Assembly: GCA_903879915.1 (NCBI GenBank)
Contig: CAIRNJ010000042.1
Location: forward strand, 1 to 64,000
Direction of reading: 5' to 3'
Source: an uncultured Elusimicrobia bacterium
GTDB lineage: Bacteria; Elusimicrobiota; Elusimicrobia; Elusimicrobiales; UBA9959
Length of the DNA stretch: 64,000 nucleotides
Each line of letters starts with the position of its first letter. Within the stretch, counting starts at the first letter, position 1. The notes under the pieces were generated by a model that ran no database searches, was not told the origin of the DNA, and worked only from the letters and a program-made list of their open reading frames with translations. The position numbers and the translations under genes are program-made. This document shows positions 58,963 to 64,000 of the stretch, piece after piece.

Positions 58963-59942
58963 AAGCCAGACTTTCCATTATCGCGGGGCTCCTGGTAGGC
59001 GCCGGGCTCTTTTACCTGGCGTTCCGGAACATTAATTTCGGCGAGCTGCTGGAGATCTGCCGCGGCGCGAATTCCCTGTATCTCGTCCCGCTTTTCTTTA
59101 CCGTAGTGGCGGAGCTTTTTTTAAGGGGCGTGAAGTGGAAGCTGCTGCTCGATCCCGCGCGGCCGGTGCGCGCCTGGGACGCCTTCCGCCTTGAGGCCGC
59201 GGGCCTGGCGCTGAACAATATCCTGCCGCTGCGCCTGGGCGAGATAGTGCGCGGCACCTCCGGGGCGAAGCTTTTCGAGATCCCCGTAATGACGGTCTTC
59301 GCCACCATCCTGGTGGAGCGGGCCCTGGATACGATAGTGCTGCTGATCCTGGCGTTCGCGGCGGCCTCGCTGGGCGGCCTCACCGGGGGCTTCCTGGACC
59401 GCTGGACGTATCTGTGGCCGGTGATCGCGGCGCTGGCGGCCGCGGTGTTCGGCCTCGTGTTCGTGGATGAGATAGTTTCACACCAGTTCTTCTCCGGGTT
59501 TTTCGAAAGGTTCCCCCGGGTTAAAAAAATGCTCGGCCACCTGGCGCTGGGCGTGCGGGCCTTTCATTCTTTCAGGGGCGCCGTATCGCTGTTCGTGGTG
59601 GCGGTCGCGCAGTGGCTGCTGGACGCGCTGACTTTCTTCTGGATGGCGAAAGCGTTCTCGATAGGCCACGTGATCGGCGCGGCTAAAAGCGTTATCCTGA
59701 TCTTTACCGCCGCGGTCGCCTGTTCGGTGCCCGGCATGCCCGGCTTTTTCGGCAATTTCGAGGCCACCATCGCCAGGGTCGTAACGGCCTGGGGTGTGCC
59801 GAAGGAGACCAGCCTCGCCTTTGCGGCCTACGGGCATGTGGCCGGGTACGTCACAGTGACCACCATCGGCCTGGTGTTCGCTTATCAGATGGGGCATTCG
59901 CTGGGCCGGATCTGGACCCAGTTCAGCGGCGAAAAAAAATAG
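58959..59942 (+). CDS. YbhN/LPG-synthase-type membrane protein (UPF0104)
   Basis: 327 residues, about eight helices, DUF/UPF0104 pattern (GVKWKLLLDP, LNNILPLRLGEIVRG, VPGMPGFFGNFEA). The GTG at 58959 overlaps the previous stop and has GGAG eight bases upstream. These proteins are flippase-like relatives of the MprF transmembrane domain; here followed by a glycosyltransferase, so a lipid-linked sugar role is possible. Confidence 0.82.
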   Translation: MKARLSIIAGLLVGAGLFYLAFRNINFGELLEICRGANSLYLVPLFFTVVAELFLRGVKWKLLLDPARPVRAWDAFRLEAAGLALNNILPLRLGEIVRGTSGAKLFEIPVMTVFATILVERALDTIVLLILAFAAASLGGLTGGFLDRWTYLWPVIAALAAAVFGLVFVDEIVSHQFFSGFFERFPRVKKMLGHLALGVRAFHSFRGAVSLFVVAVAQWLLDALTFFWMAKAFSIGHVIGAAKSVILIFTAAVACSVPGMPGFFGNFEATIARVVTAWGVPKETSLAFAAYGHVAGYVTVTTIGLVFAYQMGHSLGRIWTQFSGEKK

Positions 59943-59972
59943 GCCGGGCGGCGGGTTATCAGGGAATGAGCT

Positions 59973-61136
59973 ATGGGCGGCAAAATAAACTCGGTGCTGA
60001 TGATAAGCCAGACTTTTTACCCGGTGCTGGGGGGCGCCGAGAAGCAGGCTTTCGAGCTTTCGAAAGCGCTGGTGAAAAAGGGCGTGAAGGTTTCCGTGAT
60101 AACGCGCCGCCCGCCGGGGCTGCCGGCGCGGGAAACGCTGGAGGGCGTGAAGATAACGCGGTTCTGCGTTTTCGGTTCCGGCGCGCTGGATTCCCTGGTT
60201 TTCCTGCTGAAGGTTTTTTTCTATATGCTGGCGCACCGCGCGGATTACGATGCCGCGCACGTGCACCTGGCGTCCTCGCCCGGGGTGGCCGCGGTGCTGG
60301 CCGGCCGGCTGACCGGGAAAAAAGTGGTGATCAAGCTCGGCCGCGGCCGCGGTCTCGACGAGCTCACCCTTTCGCGGAGAACTTTTCTCGGCCGGCTGAA
60401 GCTTAAATTCTTCTGTCTCTCCGGGCCGGAAGTGCTGGTGCTCAGCCGCGAGGCATATGAGTGGCTGAAGAGCAGCCCCGAGTTCCGGGGCCTGAAGCCG
60501 CGCCTGTTCCGCAACGGTGTGGACACCGGGCGCTATACGCCGCCGCTGTACCACGAGAAGATAGCCGCCAAGGCCGCGGTGGGGCTGGAGAACGAAACGG
60601 TGTTCCTGGCCGTCGGGCGCCTGGTGCCGGAGAAAAGGCTGCGGGAATTCGTGGAGCTGTGGGCGGAGCTGCTGGCCGAGGCCCCGGCTGCGCGCAAGGT
60701 CCGCCTGGTGATAGTTGGCAAAGGCCCGGAAGAGAATAATTTAAAGGACGCCGTGGCCAAGCTCGGCGTGGGCGCCAGCGTCACGCTGGCCGGCCCCAAG
60801 GACGACCTGCTGCCCTATTACCGGGCGGCGGACGTGTTCGTGCTGCCGTCGCTCACCGAGGGCATGTCCAATTCCATGCTGGAAGCCATGGCGACCGGCG
60901 TGGCCATCATGGCCAGCCGCGTGGACGGCGCCAAAGACGCGGTGGCCGACGGCGAGAGCGGCGTCCTGTTCGACCCGCTGAACCCGGCCGAGATAAAGCA
61001 ATGCCTGCGCCGGTTCCTGGCCGACCGCGGCCTGGCGCTGCGGATGGGCGAGAAGGCCAGGGCGGCCGCGGTGGAGCGGTATTCCATGGCCCGCGTGGCC
61101 GACGAAGTTATGAAAATTTACGAGGGGCAGGACTGA
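59973..61136 (+). CDS. Glycosyltransferase family 4
   Basis: 387 residues with a GT-B fold. The N-terminal donor region starts LMISQTFYPVLGGAEKQAFELSKAL. The C-terminal GT4 signature is DDLLPYYRAADVFVLPSLTEGMSNSMLEAMATG, with the conserved EX7E pattern. Acceptor and sugar are unknown. Located between a flippase-like gene and asnB, suggesting surface polysaccharide synthesis. Confidence 0.9.
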   Translation: MGGKINSVLMISQTFYPVLGGAEKQAFELSKALVKKGVKVSVITRRPPGLPARETLEGVKITRFCVFGSGALDSLVFLLKVFFYMLAHRADYDAAHVHLASSPGVAAVLAGRLTGKKVVIKLGRGRGLDELTLSRRTFLGRLKLKFFCLSGPEVLVLSREAYEWLKSSPEFRGLKPRLFRNGVDTGRYTPPLYHEKIAAKAAVGLENETVFLAVGRLVPEKRLREFVELWAELLAEAPAARKVRLVIVGKGPEENNLKDAVAKLGVGASVTLAGPKDDLLPYYRAADVFVLPSLTEGMSNSMLEAMATGVAIMASRVDGAKDAVADGESGVLFDPLNPAEIKQCLRRFLADRGLALRMGEKARAAAVERYSMARVADEVMKIYEGQD

Positions 61137-61139
61137 ACT

Positions 61140-63050
61140 ATGTGCGGCATCTGCGGCATCTATAACTACGGCTCGACGCAGCCCGTCACGCGGGAGGCGC
61201 TGAAGGCCGTCAACGACCTGCTCATCCACCGCGGCCCCGACGCCGAGGGCTTCTACACCGCGGGCGGCGTCGGCCTGGCCATGCGGCGGCTGTCCATCAT
61301 CGACCTGTCCACCGGCAACCAGCCTATTACCAACGAGGACGGCTCGGCCTGGATAGTTTTCAACGGCGAGATCTATAATTTCCAGGAGCTGCGCGCCGGC
61401 CTGCAGGCGAAAGGCCACGTCTTCAAAACGAAGTCAGACACCGAAACGATCCTCCATCTTTACGAGGAGAAGGGAACGGAGTTCCCGAAGTATCTCCGCG
61501 GCATGTTCGCCGTGGCCATCTGGGACGTGAACCGGAAAAGGCTGGTGCTGGCCCGTGACCGCATCGGCAAGAAGCCGCTGTACTACGCGGTTACCCCGCA
61601 TTGCCTGGCCTTCGCCTCGGAGCTGCGCGCGCTGCTGGCCGCCCCCGGCCTGCCCCGGGAAATAAACCCAGCGGCCATCGACGCCTATCTTACGCTGCAG
61701 TATATCCCCAGCCCCATGAGCGTGTTCAAAGGGATAAACAAACTCGAGCCGGCCTCGGTGCTGGTCTTCGAGAACGGCGCCGCCCGCTGCGAAAAATACT
61801 GGGACCTGCCGGTTGGCGAGCCGAAGCTTTCAGGCGCGAGCGTAGGCGAGCTGAAGGAGCGGCTTTGCGCGGAGCTGTCGGAGGCGGTGAAGATACGCCT
61901 GGTCTCCGAGGTGCCGCTGGGCGCTTTTCTGTCCGGCGGCATAGATTCCTCCATCGTGACGGCGCTGATGGCGCGGCAGTCCGACGCGCCCGTAAAGACC
62001 TTTTCCATCGGCTTCAAGGAAGAGAAGTTCTCCGAGCTGGGCTACGCGCGGCAGGTGGCGCGGATGTACGGCACCAAGCACACCGAATTCACCGTGGAAG
62101 CGAACATGGCGGACATGCTGGAGACGCTGGCCCGCAATTACGGCGAGCCTTACGCCGACCCCAGCGCGCTGCCGTCGTATTTCGTGTCGCGCGAGACGCG
62201 CCGGCACGTTACGGTGGCGCTCAACGGCGACGGCGGGGACGAGGCTTTCGGCGGCTACCTGCGCTACACGGCCATGAAGGCCGAGCGGCTTATCTCGGGC
62301 GCGCCGGCCTGGCTGAAGAAGGCGGGGCTGCGGAGCATCCGCGGCTTTCCTAAGACCGCGCCGTTCGATTTTTTCTGGCGGCTGGAGAAGTTCCTGCGGA
62401 TGTCGCTTAAAGAGAACATCGAGGGCCGCTATCTTTCGGCCATGTCCTTCTTCAACCCGGAGGAGGCCTCCGGGCTTTACAGCGCGAAATTCACCGCCCT
62501 GCTCGGCGCCGACAGGAATTACGCGCAGCGCTACCTTTCCGGTTTTTTCGCGCGCACCGCCGGCGACGACCTGCTTAACCGGCTGGTCTACACGGACATG
62601 CGGTCCTACCTGCCGGAATGCCTGATGACGAAGATGGACATAGCCTCCATGGCCAATTCGCTGGAGGCGCGGTCCCCTTTCCTGGACCAGAAGGTGCTGG
62701 AATTTGGTTTCCGCCTGCCGGGCAGCGTGAAGCTCAAGGGGCTGGGCGGCACCAAGTGGCTGCTGAAAGAGACCTTCCGGGACATGCTGCCGCCCGACAT
62801 CTATAAGCGCGGCAAGATGGGTTTCGGCGTGCCGCTGGGGCCCTGGTTCCGCGGCGAACTGAAGGAGTACTGGGCGGGGACCTGTCTTTCGGAGAAGGCG
62901 CTGGGCCGCGGTTATTTCAGGAAGGAAGAGCTGCTGCGTCTCTGGGACGAGCACCAGGGCGGCCGGCGCGACCACGGCTACAAGCTGTGGGCGCTGATGA
63001 TGCTGGAGCTGTGGCACAGGCAGTTCGCGGACGATTTTAAAGTAGGCTAG
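61140..63050 (+). CDS. asnB: Asparagine synthase (glutamine-hydrolysing)
   Basis: 636 residues. It begins MCGICGIYNYG with the Ntn nucleophile Cys2 (after Met removal). The synthase domain carries the PPi loop SGGIDSS. It makes asparagine from aspartate using glutamine and ATP. In polysaccharide clusters AsnB homologues also amidate sugar acids; with the GT4 three bases upstream that is possible, but the catalytic residues of a standard enzyme are present. Confidence 0.93.
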   Translation: MCGICGIYNYGSTQPVTREALKAVNDLLIHRGPDAEGFYTAGGVGLAMRRLSIIDLSTGNQPITNEDGSAWIVFNGEIYNFQELRAGLQAKGHVFKTKSDTETILHLYEEKGTEFPKYLRGMFAVAIWDVNRKRLVLARDRIGKKPLYYAVTPHCLAFASELRALLAAPGLPREINPAAIDAYLTLQYIPSPMSVFKGINKLEPASVLVFENGAARCEKYWDLPVGEPKLSGASVGELKERLCAELSEAVKIRLVSEVPLGAFLSGGIDSSIVTALMARQSDAPVKTFSIGFKEEKFSELGYARQVARMYGTKHTEFTVEANMADMLETLARNYGEPYADPSALPSYFVSRETRRHVTVALNGDGGDEAFGGYLRYTAMKAERLISGAPAWLKKAGLRSIRGFPKTAPFDFFWRLEKFLRMSLKENIEGRYLSAMSFFNPEEASGLYSAKFTALLGADRNYAQRYLSGFFARTAGDDLLNRLVYTDMRSYLPECLMTKMDIASMANSLEARSPFLDQKVLEFGFRLPGSVKLKGLGGTKWLLKETFRDMLPPDIYKRGKMGFGVPLGPWFRGELKEYWAGTCLSEKALGRGYFRKEELLRLWDEHQGGRRDHGYKLWALMMLELWHRQFADDFKVG

Positions 63051-63068
63051 CCGCCGGGCAAAAGTTAA

Positions 63069-63527
63069 ATGAAGATAGTCCTGATCAACCCCGACATCCC
63101 GTGGAACGCGGGCAATATAGGGCGCACCTGCGTGGCCACCGGCACGGAGCTCGCGTTCGTGGGCAAAATGGGCTTCGAGCTGAGCGCGAAGGAGATACGC
63201 CGCTCCGGCCTGGATTACTGGCAGTTCCTGAAGTACTCGGTGCACGCCGATCTCGAGGCTTTCCTCGGCACGCTGCCGGAAAACCCCTCGCTGCTGTTCT
63301 TCTCCACGAAGGGGGGGACGAATTACTGGCAGGCCCCGTACCGGGAGGATTCCTGCCTGGTGTTCGGGGCCGAGACCGCCGGCTTCCCGGACTGGATGTA
63401 CGAGAAATACGCCGACCGGCTCTACAGGATACCTATGTGGTCGGACCGCGTCCGCTCGATAAATCTTTCCACGGCCGCCGGGATAGCTCTCTATGAGGGG
63501 CTGAGGCGGACCGGCAAGCCGGTATAG
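63069..63527 (+). CDS. trmL: tRNA (cytidine/uridine-34-2'-O)-methyltransferase TrmL
   Basis: 152-residue SPOUT enzyme. MKIVLINPDIPWNAGNIGRTC at the N-terminus and LVFGAETAGFP, RIPMWSDRVRSINLSTAAGIALYE at the knot are diagnostic. Methylates the wobble ribose of tRNA-Leu. Cytosolic. Starts 18 bases after asnB. Confidence 0.95.
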   Translation: MKIVLINPDIPWNAGNIGRTCVATGTELAFVGKMGFELSAKEIRRSGLDYWQFLKYSVHADLEAFLGTLPENPSLLFFSTKGGTNYWQAPYREDSCLVFGAETAGFPDWMYEKYADRLYRIPMWSDRVRSINLSTAAGIALYEGLRRTGKPV

Positions 63528-63570
63528 CGGTTTTACCGGGCGATAGCCCGTCGGTTCCCGGATATGCTTA

Positions 63571-63582
63571 TTGTGATATAAT
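63571..63582 (+). promoter_or_regulatory. -10 promoter element
   Basis: TATAAT at 63577-63582 with TG just upstream, about 55 bases before the nucleotidyltransferase ATG at 63637. No -35 was confirmed. The region up to the ATG is AT-rich and holds no Shine-Dalgarno. Confidence 0.4.
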
Positions 63583-63636
63583 ATTATTAAAATAATACAT
63601 TATTGTCCGTTTTGATCCGTTTTTGTGCCGTTATCT

Positions 63637-64000
63637 ATGCCGGGAAAAAACCGCTGGAATAAAAAAATAATAGAAATTACCAGGTTGGCCGGGCGGCTGG
63701 AAAAACTGAAAGCCTCCGGCAAAAAGGTGGTTCTGTGCCACGGCTGCTTCGATCTGATGCATCCTGGGCATATCAGGCATTTTCAGGCCGCCAAGGACCT
63801 GGGCGATATCCTTGTGGTAACGGTGACGCCGGACAGGTTCGTGAATAAAGGGCCCGGCCGGCCGGTTTTCGAGGCCGAGCTCCGGGCTGCCAGCGTTGCG
63901 GCGCTGGAATGCGTGGATTTCGTGGCGATCAACGAATGGCCCGACCCCGTAGAGACGATAAAGCTGCTCCGCCCCGATATTTACGTGAAAGGCCAGGAGT
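63637..64000 (+). CDS. HldE/TagD-like nucleotidyltransferase (3' end cut)
   Basis: The first 121 residues are seen; the gene continues past the window edge. It contains the cytidylyltransferase HxGH motif in CHGCFDLMHPGHIRHF, then VVTVTPDRFVNKGPGRPVF and IYVKGQE, as in RfaE2/HldE and PCT-type enzymes. It probably activates a sugar phosphate, such as heptose for LPS core, with CTP or ATP. Which domain follows cannot be told. Confidence 0.85.
   Translation, partial: MPGKNRWNKKIIEITRLAGRLEKLKASGKKVVLCHGCFDLMHPGHIRHFQAAKDLGDILVVTVTPDRFVNKGPGRPVFEAELRAASVAALECVDFVAINEWPDPVETIKLLRPDIYVKGQE

Overview
The window is about 64 kb of dense, GC-rich bacterial chromosome with third-codon G/C bias throughout. 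It holds 51 protein genes (the last cut by the window edge) and one tRNA. I see no rRNA, CRISPR array, prophage, plasmid or intact insertion sequence. LpxB and an MsbA-type exporter point to a Gram-negative, LPS-making (diderm) organism. ClpC, U32-family RlhA, long-form NfeD, TMTC-like TPR membrane proteins, many secreted or lipidated proteins and several atypical kinases suggest an uncultured or deep-branching lineage. Elusimicrobiota-like is my best guess, on gene mix only and with low confidence.

Layout. 0-4.6 kb: NifS/IscS cysteine desulfurase, a DUF4097-type secreted protein and a two-gene ABC exporter, then tRNA-Ile2(CAT) and a bidirectional terminator. 4.8-11.7 kb: a MORN-repeat protein, an Rrf2 regulator with a 4Fe-4S protein, a ChaN-like protein, an MFS permease and a TMTC-like protein. 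11.8-13.2 kb: secreted alpha-amylase. 13.4-21.0 kb: three overlapping sensor kinases (two with PocR domains) ending in a receiver-only regulator. 21.1-28.5 kb (minus): YaeQ, U32/RlhA, a beta-lactamase-fold hydrolase, ClpC and NfeD. 28.6-31.6 kb: a second kinase/receiver pair sharing the sensor domain of the first kinase.

31.7-40.3 kb is the most unusual region. A minus-strand lipoprotein operon (LPP20, LpoB-like, COG3014, LPP20-like) diverges from a plus-strand pair: an LPP20/DUF4384 lipoprotein and a 1041-residue secreted TPR-CHAT protease-like protein. A receiver protein and an unknown secreted protein follow. 41.3-48.1 kb: ArfB-like GGQ hydrolase, alpha/beta hydrolase, OPA transporter, UraA permease, PilZ protein, a second GGQ protein, a short Rel and a ZIP transporter. 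48.3-52.3 kb: msbA, lpxB and a Gfo/Idh/MocA oxidoreductase, an LPS cluster. 52.5-56.8 kb: a second amylase, a FlgO/LamG-like lipoprotein and a clostripain-family peptidase. 57.0-64.0 kb: an M3 peptidase, YbhN-like flippase, GT4, AsnB, TrmL and a truncated HldE/TagD-like nucleotidyltransferase.

Cross-cutting signals: several genes have a -10 hexamer 9-16 bp before the start codon and no Shine-Dalgarno, which suggests leaderless mRNAs. A family of palindromic elements sits just upstream of minus-strand start codons. Two clan CD peptidase-like proteins (CHAT and C11) are each next to a lipoprotein.
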